Assembly: GCA_020796225.1 (NCBI GenBank)
Contig: CM036759.1
Location: 25,466,313 to 25,530,312 of the forward strand
DNA: 64,000 nucleotides
From: Arion vulgaris
Taxonomy: Eukaryota > Mollusca > Gastropoda > Stylommatophora > Arionidae
Direction: 5' to 3'
Position numbers and translations under genes: made by a program. The stretch's first letter is position 1, and the number at the start of each line of letters is the position of its first letter. Under the pieces are notes generated by a model. It was not told the origin of the DNA. It did not search any database and saw only the letters and a program-made list of their open reading frames with translations. This document shows, in pieces, positions 44,120-54,700 of this stretch.

Positions 44120-46970
44120 CATCATCATCAGGTGCCGTCTCCACATCGAAGGTTGGCTGCAATGAATCTCCAGCATCCTCTGTCTTTCGCCTTGGTGTTG
44201 CACACTGCCAGACTGTAACCTGTCCATTTCTTAAAGTTTCCTCCCACTTATCTCTCGGTCTTCCTCTTGCTCTTCCTCCCTCAACTTTCCCTCTAGTAAA
44301 TGTTTTATCATGGTGTCATGCCTTTTTATGTGCCCAAAATACTTTACTTGTCTGAATTTTATTTCTCTTAATAATTGTTTCTTCATGCCTAGTTTTCCTA
44401 AAACTTGTTTATTTGTCTGTTTTTCTGTCCATGAAACTCTGCTTATTCTTCTATATATCCACATCTCAAATGCATCAATTCTGTCTTCTAACTGCTTGTT
44501 CATTGTCCATGTTTCCGAGCCATACATTAATATAGGATATATATAGCATTTGATCATTCTAATTTTTAGCCTGTTTGTGATTTGTTTGGATGTCAGTAAC
44601 TTTCTCATACTATTGAAATTATCCTTGGCCATTCCTATTCTCTTTTAATTTCTGTTATACATCTGCCATCATCTGTTATCATCTGACCGAGATAGGAGTA
44701 GCTTTTTACTTGGTGTAGTAATTCTCCATGTATTTTTATATTCATTTTAGGTTTTTCCATTTCCTTGTTGATTACCATAGTTTTGTTTTCTGTATGTTAA
44801 TGTCTAATCCATATTCCTTGCTAGTTCTGTCCAATTGGTCCACTAATTCTTGTAGATCTTGTTCATTTTCTGCTACCAATACTGTGTCATCTGCATATCT
44901 TAAGTTATTTATTATTTTTCCATTGATCTTGAGTCCTGGCATTCCCTCTAGTTGTTTGAAGATTTTCTCTGTGTAGATGTTAAATAGGCTTGGTGACAGT
45001 ATGCATCCTTGTCTCACTCCTCTCTTTATGTCTATGTATGGAGCGTAGCTATTTTCATATTTTATTATTGCTGTCTGTTCCCAGTATATGTTACTTATTA
45101 GTCTGATATCATCCCCATCTAGGCCTATTTCTTGTAGACATATGATTAGCTTTTCATGTTGGACTCTGTCAAAGCTTTGCTATAATCGATGAAACACAAG
45201 TAGATACTTTTTGCACTTCTATATACTTGTCAGCGAGTAGTCTTATACAAAGTATTGCCTCTCTTGTTCCTCTGTTCTTTCTAAAGCTAAACTGTTCTTC
45301 TCCTACTTCTATGTCTATCTTGTTTTTAATTCTTTCATGTATGATCTTGAGTAGTATTTTTGTTATGTGGCTCATCAGGCTAATTGTCCTATAGTCTGTG
45401 CACTCCTGTGCTTTGGGCTTTTGGGTAGTGGTATGAATACTGATGTCTTCAAGTCTCTTGGTATATATCCTGTGTTATATATATCATTGCACAAATCTGT
45501 AATGGTTGAAATACCAAAATCCTCTAAGGAGGTTAACATTTCCACAGTTACATTGTCCAATCCTGCAGCCTTTCCTCGCTTCATTGTTTCGATTGCTCTT
45601 ACAACTTCAGATTTTAATATTCTTGGGCTGTCATTGCACTTTATACTGTGTTTACTGCTTCTTTGATCATCAAATAGAGCCGTTACATATTCTGTCCATC
45701 TTGTCAATATTTCTGTTTTATCAAACAATAGTTGGTTGTTGTTGTTTTTGATACATCCTCCACTTTTACAGTATTTTTCTTACTTGTCATTTGTCTTATT
45801 TCTCTGTGCATATCTCTAGTCCTGTGTTTTTCTGCCATATCTTCTATTTCCTTGCATTTTGTTTCTAACCAGTTTACTTTTGTGGTTCTGCACATGTTGC
45901 GTATTTCGTATTGTATACTTTGGGGTGTTCTTGGCTTTCTTTCGTTCTGTCATTTTTTCTAAAATTTCATCAGTCATCCACATTTGATTTTTCATGGATT
46001 CTTTTACAGGCAGGTTTTTGTTTGCAGTTTGTATACTCTGTTTTAAGCAATCCCATTTATTGGTTACTTTCTTCAGGATTTTCTCTTCTGTATTGTTCTA
46101 AGCACTCTGTCATTAGGCATTCATATTTGTTCTTTACTTCCACACAATATTTCTGTTGTACCTCTGATTGTTTAAGTGCTGATATATCTATATGTGGTTC
46201 TTTTCTTGTTGGTTGGTCTATCTTTTTAGTTTTATATTTAGTTTGATCATCACTGGATTATGATCAGAATTTATATCTGCTCCTGGATATGTTTTGGTGT
46301 TCATTACATTATTTTTAAATCTGTTCCTAATCATGATGAAATCTATCTGGTTCCTTTTTCTATCTCCTGGGCTTTTCCATGTGTATAATCTCCTAGATTC
46401 TTGTTGGTAAAATGTGTTGCATATAACCATGTTATTTTCTTCACAGAACTGGATAAGCCTATCTCCTCGTTCATTCCTTGTTCCTAGTCCGTATTGTCCT
46501 ACAATGTTCTTGTATTTGCCTTTGCCAATTTTTGAATTCATATCGCCCATTATAATTAGTATGTCAGTTCTCTTTACTTGTTTGAGAATTTGTTGTAAAT
46601 CTTCATAATATTTTTCGATTTCTTCATCTGCATGGTCTGATGTTGGAGCGTATGTTTGGATAATTGCTATATCGAATGGCTTTGCTCTGATCTTTAAAAG
46701 CATCATTCTGTCGTTATACGTCCAATAACCACTGATGTATTTTTCTATTTCCTTTTTTTATTAGTATACCTACTCCTCGTTCATGATGTTCTCCTCCTGA
46801 ATGTATAAATATATAGTCATCTCTTCTTGTGTATCCCTCGCCTTTCCATCTTGTTTCTGCGACTCCCATAATATCTACCTTCATATCTGTTGTCTCTAGT
46901 ATTAAATTGTCTAGTTTTCCTTCTTGGTGTAAGGTTCTAACATTCCATGTTGCAAAACGAATGTGTCTTT
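44120..46970 (-). pseudogene. RTE/BovB-like LINE, near-complete ORF2
   Basis: Minus-strand order: FATWNVRTLHQEGKLDNL (start of the AP-endonuclease, ~46965), VAETRWKGEGYTRRD, IMGDMNSKIG, a YTWKSPGDRKRNQIDFI block and SDHNPVMIKL (catalytic D-H). Then a linker, MKRGKAAGLDNVTVEMLTSL, an FRKNRGTREAI block, MRQGCILSPSLFNIY, NNLRYADDTVLVAENEQD (RT catalytic YADD) and YGSETWTMNKQLEDRIDAFE, with a C-terminal HIKRHDTMIKHLLEGKLR end. It has at least five frameshifts or stops. The 3' end has a GATGATGAT-type tail near 44120. It lies antisense in the fourth CEP170-like intron. Confidence 0.92.
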
Positions 46971-47138
46971 TGTATTTTTATTACTATTGATAAAAACATA
47001 GGCTATTGTTATTGGCTTTGATTTATATCTGCTGTGACAGCATTAATAAGTTTAGTTTGAATATTATTGTTGTCAACAATTGAATCTTTTGAGCGATTAG
47101 GTCACATTAATTTAAGTCAGAATAATGTAATCAAGAGA

Positions 47139-47393
47139 TAAGGGGCAGAAGATGGCGATGGATAGGACACACACTGAGACCCCCTGACCGCATCCGAGAC
47201 AGACCCTCGGATGGATCCCCAGGGTGATAGAGGTAATGGAAGACCCAGGAACGCCTGGAGGTGAGAGTTGGAGATGGAATGCAAGAAAAGGGGGAGAGAG
47301 ATCTGAAAAAGATGGCCTTGGATAGGAGGGCTTGGCAGGTCTTGGTTGCGGAACTATTACTCCCTAGGGGTAATGGGTGAAGAAGAAGAATAA
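47139..47393 (+). pseudogene. LINE ORF2 C-terminal fragment
   Basis: Same family as 25762: RRWRWIGHTLRPP, then frameshifted KDLEKMALDRRAWQVL and a GAAGAAGAAG tail. The 43-bp array begins directly after the tail. Confidence 0.8.
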
Positions 47394-47399
47394 TGTAAT

Positions 47400-48405
47400 A
47401 GTAAAATATTGAGTTGCTGATAGGATTAAATAATAATGTTGTCATTGAATATTGAGTTGCTGATAGGATTAAATAATAATATTGTCATTGAATATTGAGT
47501 CCCTGATAGGATTAAATAATAATATTGTCATTGAATATTGAGTCCCTGATAGGATTAAATAATAATATTGTCATTGAATATTGAGTCCCTGATAGGATTA
47601 AATAATAATATTGTCATTGAATATTGAGTCGCTGATAGGATTAAATAATAATATTGTAATTGAATATTGAGTCGCTGATAGGATTAAATAATAATGTTGT
47701 CATTGAATATTGAGTCGCTGATAGGATTAAATAATAATGTTGTCATTGAATATTGAGTCGCTGATAGGATTAAATAATAATGTTGTCATTGAATATTGAG
47801 TTGCTGGTAGGATTAAATAATAATGTTGTCATTGAATATTGAGTCGCTGATAGGATTAAATAATAATATTGTCATTGAATATTGAGTCGCTGATAGGATT
47901 AAATAATAATGTTGTCATTGAATATTGAGTTGCTGGTAGGATTAAATAATAATGTTGTCATTGAATATTGAGTCGCTGATAGGATTAAATAATAATGTTG
48001 TAATTGAATATTGAGTTGCTGATAGGATTAAATAATAATGTTGTCATTGAATATTGAGTTGCTGGTAGGATTAAATAATAATGTTGTCATTGAATATTGA
48101 GTTGCTGGTAGGATTAAATAATAATATTGTCATTGAATATTGAGTCGCTGATAGGATTAAATAATAATGTTGTCATTGAATATTGAGTTGCTGGTAGGAT
48201 TAAATAATAATGTTGTCATTGAATATTGAGTCGCTGATAGGATTAAATAATAATGTTGTAATTGAATATTGAGTTGCTGGTAGGATTAAATAATAATATT
48301 GTAATTGAATATTGAGTTGCTGGTAGGATTAAATAATAATGTTGTCATCGAATATTGATTTGCTGGTAGGATTAAATAATAATGTTGTCATTGAATATTG
48401 AGTCA
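47400..48405. repeat. 43-bp tandem array
   Basis: About 23 copies of TTGAATATTGAGTCGCTGAT plus AGGATTAAATAATAATGTTGTCA with alternating TCGCTGATA / TTGCTGGTA variants. It ends 160 bp before a CEP170-like exon. Confidence 0.95.
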
Positions 48406-48568
48406 CAGATTAATTTAACCGTAAATTATAATTTTTATCGTATTCTTTAGCACATTTATCCCACTTATTACATTGAACAGCATTTTATAAAATAGACTTT
48501 GAGATTTCAGCAATTTTTAACCTATCTTTCAAAACTAGCAAATCATATTGTGTCAAATTTCTTTCAAG

Positions 48569-49148
48569 GGCTGCGAGGAGCAGAAGACAGAACTTTCCAA
48601 CAGCAGCTTGAAGCTTGAACACAAGTTAAACAGTGGTGACACTGAGATGGCAGACACAAAACATCTTTCACATCACCACAGTGAACAACACCAACAGGAA
48701 CATAATAAGGAATATCAACATCCAACACAACCTTCTAAGTTAACTCATTATGCTAATGATGCCCACCACTCTTCTCAAATATCACAACATTCTGATAAAC
48801 TCACAACTCAGCTCCAGAAATCTAGCGATGCTAATAAAAAACAAAATATTCTGGTCGAGGACCAAACCAGTGTAGTTGATAAATTATATGACCAAAGCCT
48901 GGATACTTCTACAAATGTTGGACGTAACACTTGGCCCAGGAAGCGGCAAGCGAAACAGTTAGCAGCTGTCTTCCATCCTGAGGAATCAGAAAACTCTGGT
49001 ATGGTGACTAGTGAGGCTCACCCAGCTGGATCTGTACAGACCATGTTCTTTGTGACTTTTGAGGATTCTGTTTGCAATGAAAATGACAATTCATCGCAAG
49101 AAAATCAAGAGAGACGGCTACGCAGTAACAGAATCTTACATCCTTCTG
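48569..49148 (+). CDS. CEP170-like protein, disordered His/Gln/Ser-rich exon
   Basis: This 580-bp open exon (193 codons plus one base) follows the acceptor TTTCTTTCAAG and precedes the donor GTAAGT at 49149. Entry is in phase 0, matching the end of the previous exon. The protein is polar and low in hydrophobics: GCEEQKTELSNSSLKLEHK, then a His/Gln/Glu-rich tract (HHHSEQHQQEHNKEYQH), many Ser/Lys/Asp residues, a basic patch WPRKRQAKQ, and near the end MFFVTFEDS. The last motif resembles a short conserved motif of CEP170 that follows the FHA domain, but I would not rest the call on it. The assignment comes mainly from exon phase, strand and position after the FHA exons. The next exon would lie beyond the satellite to the right. 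Confidence 0.75.
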
Positions 49149-49257
49149 GTAAGTTCTTGTTTGCTGTTAAGTTTGTTGATGTTTAAGAATATGTTTTACA
49201 GCTTAAATACTAAAGGATATAGACACAATTCATTACAGATTTATATCCATCTTGCTA

Positions 49258-49508
49258 TCTTCTTCTTCTTTGCGTCTGTTCTTACGACCAATTTTAATAA
49301 CTCTTTGTGATATGTTTGATCTTTGTCAAGAACGTGTATATGTTGCACATTGGTTTGGTTAAACCCCTAAACGCATAGACTTCTACATGCTTAGGACATG
49401 TACATCCGATTTCAGCCAAACCTCCTTAGTCGCCTCTTACGACATGCATGGCAGGTAACTGGTTCTATTCTTTACACCCCAAATTTGGGCCCGGTAACCA
49501 CTCAGGCG
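49258..49508 (-). mobile_element. SINE family B copy
   Basis: Minus-strand full-length copy about 110 bp into the intron that follows the last visible CEP170-like exon. Confidence 0.85.
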
Positions 49509-49586
49509 ACTTGCTTTCTCATGAAGCATAGATAGCGACTACACCTATCTTTTGTAGACTTGTGTTTTGGTGCGATATATGAACAT

Positions 49587-49650
49587 CTTCTTCTTCTTTG
49601 AACACTCCATATCAACCACTTGTTAACCACTCTGTGTGATTTGTATGGAA
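49587..49650 (-). mobile_element. SINE family A, 3' end stub
   Basis: A 64-bp minus-strand stub comprising the GAA tail and the ACCACTTGTTAACCACTCTG block. A LINE C-terminal fragment abuts it. Confidence 0.65.
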
Positions 49651-49654
49651 CACT

Positions 49655-49985
49655 TCATCCTTGTATTCGGGTTGGACACAATACAGAAAGCAACAGTCAT
49701 AGATTATATGTCCTCCCAAATTAGCTAACTCTGAAGTACTACAAGGTTCTAACTTGCCATCTATTATGGGAATGCTCAACATTAGAAGACTATGATGGCT
49801 GGGACATGTGAGAAGCATGGATTATAGTTACATATCCAAAATGTGAAGTTCTGTGAACTTTGACAAAGGAAGAGGCTCCAAGGCAGACATCTCAGATATC
49901 AAGACAACTGTAAAGCTTCAGTAAAGAACTTTGTATTGACTCCAAACCAATTGAAAAAACTAGCTGGTGACCAGCTATATGTAAA
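49655..49985 (+). pseudogene. LINE ORF2 C-terminal fragment
   Basis: MLNIRRL-WLGHVRSMDYSY and FDKGRGSKADISDIKTTVK fit the end of a non-LTR ORF2 (L-G-H-V-R, G-R-x-x-x-R-Y-x-D). It is degenerate. Confidence 0.6.
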
Positions 49986-49999
49986 ACAAAAAGTTAATT

Positions 50000-50229
50000 G
50001 CGTATCCTTTACAGGACTTTGCGAATCAACCACCAGCTTTTTAACACTGTTTTTTATTTTTCTAGGCATTATTACGTTCAGTAGTTTTGTATTGCTTTCT
50101 GAACGGGTGGTGCCATCGTCCTTTGTTAAAATCCACGCGAAACAATTTGCAACCAAACTGTCCGTAGCGTGATTTGAACTCAGAACGTCGGGGTTAATAG
50201 ACGAAGTCACTATCCCCCAAGCCACAGTT
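50000..50229 (-). mobile_element. SINE family D copy
   Basis: Minus strand; GAACGGGTGGTGCCATCGTC, B-box complement GATTTGAACTCAGAACGTCG and head near 50229. Confidence 0.82.
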
Positions 50230-50619
50230 CAAATAGAAACTAAAGGATGAGCTTGAAGACAAGAGAAACATGCAAACTCAGAAGTCATCACAGTTACACA
50301 CGAGCCGAATGACTGTCTGTAAAGGCCATAATTCACTCATTAGTTTCACAGTGCTTGATACCTTTGCAAATATTCATTGCGTAACCAATATTTTGTTACG
50401 TTTTATTTCAGTTAAAACATTAGTTACTCCGTAACAAGGAGCATGTTCTATAAATATAGCAGTTATGTGTTACAGGTTTACCACAGCAGGGTTGTCATAT
50501 TTATTGCATGTAAACCAAATTTACATCAACATTAGTTTTAATTGGTTGTATACTGACGCAGCTTTGTCTATTGTTCGCAGCTTTGTCTATTGTTCGTTTT
50601 ATTATTGCGCCTGTAGCCC
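50230..50619. other. Intronic, nothing recognised
   Basis: AT-rich, with a 19-bp direct repeat (GCAGCTTTGTCTATTGTTCG) near 50560-50600. Confidence 0.5.
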
Positions 50620-50985
50620 CAATGTCATACCAACATTAGTTGTACTTATTCCCTGACAAAAATGGCATACCAACATTAGTTGTACTTATTCCCTGACAAG
50701 AATGTCATACCAACATTAGTTGTACTTATTCCCCGAGGAGAATGTCATACCAACATTAGTTGTACTTATTCCCTGACAAGAATGTCATACCAACATTAGT
50801 TGTACTTATTCCCTGACAAGAATGTTATACCAACATTAGTTGTACTTATTCCCTGACAAGAATGTTATACCAACATTAGTTGTACTTATTCCTTGATGAG
50901 AATGTCATACCAACATTAGTTGTACTTATTCCCTGACAAGAATGTTATACCAGCATTAGTTGTACTTATTCCCTGACAAGACACT
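50620..50985. repeat. 40-bp tandem array
   Basis: Nine copies of CATACCAACATTAGTTGTAC plus TTATTCCCTGACAAGAATGT. One or two further units lie apart at 51594-51645. Confidence 0.93.
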
Positions 50986-51369
50986 ACTTCCGGTTGATGA
51001 ATAACGAATTTATTCTCCTGAAATATCTTACAGTATATGCCCCTAGGCTATATGCAATTGTTGGAGACGACGTGTTGTGCATTACCATTTCTACCTGCAG
51101 ACAACTCACACAGACCTTCATCCTTATTCACCGATAGAAATTCGATATTTCGTTCTTGGGCCTAGATCGAATATGCCAACCGGTACAGATTCCGGATTAT
51201 AATTTGCCTTCTCGCAGACGTTATCCCGAATATGCTGCTGTGAAATGTAAACACTGACTGTGCCATGCACAGCGTGATAAGAGATAACTTATGTCACTTT
51301 AACTTTGGTTTCTGGATTTTTGTCTATTTATTAAGTAAGAGTAATAATAATGAAACACATATCCGGCTA

Positions 51370-51735
51370 GAGTTTTAGGGGCGTCATGATGGAGATATCA
51401 ATACTAAAAGCCCATCATAATTCTCCGTCTGAAGCTTTTCATGCAAGTGTCTAGAAGCCGTGCCCTGATCAGCTCTTGATGATGTTAATATAGGATTGTC
51501 TCTGTTCTGCGCTTCTTCCAATCTCAACTGTCCCCTGTAAAATAATCTTAGAAAGTGAGTCTTGGCTTATTATATATTTGAACCAGGCATTTACTGCCAA
51601 CATTAGTTGTATTTATTCCCTGACAAGAATGACATACCAACATTTTATCATAGAACTGCCATCGCTGCAAATCTAGAACCCAATATATTTAAAGTGTCCA
51701 ATTTCTTCTAGTTTCTGACCATTTATTTGGATGTT
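51370..51735 (-). pseudogene. LINE fragments adjoining the satellite
   Basis: The left part matches the 22150 family (CAGCTCTTGATGATGTTAAT, ACTGTCCCCTGTAAAATAAT). The right part, near 51680-51730, resembles the YLG...-region antisense. One to two stray 40-bp repeat units sit between them at 51594-51645. Confidence 0.6.
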
Positions 51736-54700
51736 AGTGTGAGCCAGAGAGGTTGTTGTCATTATCGCTTGCGATGGACGGCTTTTATTATAATGTGAGC
51801 CAGAGAGGTTGTTGTCATTATCGCTTGATGGACGGCTTTATTATAATGTGAGCCAGAGAAGTTGTTGTCATTATAGCTTGCGATGGACGGCTTTTATTAT
51901 AATGTGAGCCAGAGAAGTTGTTGTCATTATAGCTTGCGATGGACGGCTATTATTATAATGTGAGCCAGAGAAGTTGTTGTCATTATAGCTTGCGATGGAC
52001 GGCTATTATTATAATGTGAGCCAGAGAGTTGTTGTCATTATCGCTTGCGATGGACGGCTTATTAGTTGAGTCAGAGTGAGCAGCATTGAGGTTGTTGTCA
52101 GTCATCGCTTGCGATGGACGGCTATTATGTAGTAATGTGAGCAGATAGTTTGAGTGTTGTCATCATAGCTTGCGATGGACGGCTTTTATTATAATGTGAG
52201 CCAGAGAAGTTGTTGTCATTATCGCTTGCGATGGACGGCTATTATTATAATGTGAGCCAGAGAAGTTGTTGTCATTATCGCTTGCGATGGACGGCTTTTA
52301 TTATAATGTGAGCCAGAGAAGTTGTTGTCATTATAGCTTGCGATGGACGGCTTTTATTATAATGTGAGTCAGAGAAGTTGTTGTCATTATAGCTTGCGAT
52401 GGACGGCTTTTATTATAATGTGAGCCAGAGAAGTTGTTGTCATTATCGCTTGCGATGGACGGCTATTATTATAATGTGAGCCAGAGAAGTTGTTGTCATT
52501 ATAGTTTGCGATGGACGGCTATTATTACAGTGTGAGTCAGAGAAGTTGTCATTATAGCTTGCGATGGACGGCTTTTATTACAGTGTGAGTCAGAGAAGTT
52601 GTTGTCATTATAGCTTGCGATGGACGGCTTTTATTACAGTGTGAGCTAGAGAAGTGCAACAGCTTACCTTTGAGGCTGTTGTCGTCATCGCTTGCGATGG
52701 GCGGCTATTATAGTGTGAGCTAGGAAGTGCGCAGCATACGTTTGAGGCTGTTGTCGTCATCGCTTGCGATGGGCGGCTATTATAGTGTGAGCTAGAGAAG
52801 GCAACAGCATGCGTTTGAGCTGTTGTCGTCATCGCTTGCGATGGATGGCTATTATTATAGTGTGAGCTAGAGAAGTGCAACAGCATACGTTTGAGGCTGT
52901 TGTCGTCATCGCTTGCGATGGGCGGCTATTATTATAATGTGAGTCAGAGAAGTGCAACAGCATACGTTTGAGGCTGTTGTCGTCATCGCTTGCGATGGGC
53001 GGCTATTATTATAATGTGAGTCAGAGAAGTGCAGCAGCATACGTTTGAGGCTGTTGTCGTCATCGCTTGCGATGGGCGGCTATTATTATATGTGAGCTAG
53101 AGAAGTGCAACAGCATACGTTTGAGGCTGTTGTCGTCATCGCTTGCGATGGGGGGCTATTATAGTGTGAGCTAGAGAAGTGCAACAGCATATGTTTGAGG
53201 CTGTTGTCGTCATCGCTTGCGATGGATGGCTATTATTATGGTGTGAGCTAGAGAAGTGCAACAGCATACGTTTGAGGCTGTTGTCGTCATCGCTTGCGAT
53301 GGGCGGCTATTATTATAATGTGAGTCAGAGAAGTGCAGCAGCATACGTTTGAGGCTGTTGTCGTCATCGCTTGCGATGGGCGGCTATTATAGTGTGAGCC
53401 AGAGAAGTGCAACATCATACGTTTGAGGCTGTTGTCGTCATCGCTTGCGATGGGCGGCTATTATAATGTGAGCTAGAGAAGTGCAACAGCATACGTTTGA
53501 GGCTGTTGTCGTCATCTCTTGCGATGGGCGGCTATTATAGTGTGAGCTAGAGAAGTTCAGCAGCATACGTTTGAGGCTGTTGTCATCATCACTTGCGATG
53601 GGCGGCTATTATTATAGTGTGAGCTAGAGAAGTGCAACATCATACGTTTGAGGCTGTTGTCATCATCGCTTGAGATGGACGGCTATTATTATAATGTGAG
53701 CTAGAGAAGTGCAACAGCATACGTTTGAGGCTGTTGTCATCATCGCTTGAATGGACGGCTTTATTATAATGTGAGCCAGAGAAGTTAGTTGTCAGTTATA
53801 GCTTGATGGACTGGTTTTATTATAATGTGAACAGAGTAGTTGTTGTCATATACTTGCGATGGACGGCTATTATTATATGTGAGCAGAGAAGTTGTGTCAT
53901 TATAGTTGCGATGGACGGCTATTCATTAAATGTGAGCAGAGAATGTGCATTATAGCTTGCATGGACGGCTATTATTATAATGTGAGCCAGAGAAGTTGAG
54001 TTGTCGTCATCGCTTGCGATGGAGCTATTATATGTGACTAATGAACATGGTTTGAGGTTGTTGTCGTCATCGCTTGCGATGGACGGCTATTATAGTGAGT
54101 GAGCACAGAGTTGCTGTTGTCGCATAGCTTGCGATGGACGGCTTTATTATAATGTGAGCAGAAGTCAAATGTTTGATTTGTCATCATCGCTTGCGATGGC
54201 GGCTATTATTATAATGTGAGCCAGATAAAGCCGTTTGACTGTTTCGCATCACTTGCGATGGCGGCTATTTTATATGTGAGCAGAGAAGTCTGTCATTTAG
54301 TTGCTATTGCGATGGACGCTATTATTATATGTGAGCAGAGAGAAAGTAGTTGAGTGTGTCTCATCGCTTGCGATGGACGGCTTTTATAAGTGTGAGCTCA
54401 GAGAAGTGCACACATACGTTTGAGGCTGTTGTCGTCATCGCTTGCGATGGACGGCTATTATTATAAATGTGACCAGAGAAGCTGTTGTCTCATCGCTTGC
54501 GATGGATCGGCTTTTATTATAAGAGTCAAGATAGTTGCTTGTCTCATCGCTTGCGATGGACGGCTATTATTATAATGTGAGCCAGAGAAGTTGTTGTCAT
54601 TATCGCTTGCGATGGACGGCTTTTATTATAATGTGAGCCAGAGAGGTTGTTGTCATTATCGCTTGCGATGGACGGCTTTTTTACAGTGTGAGTAGAGTGC

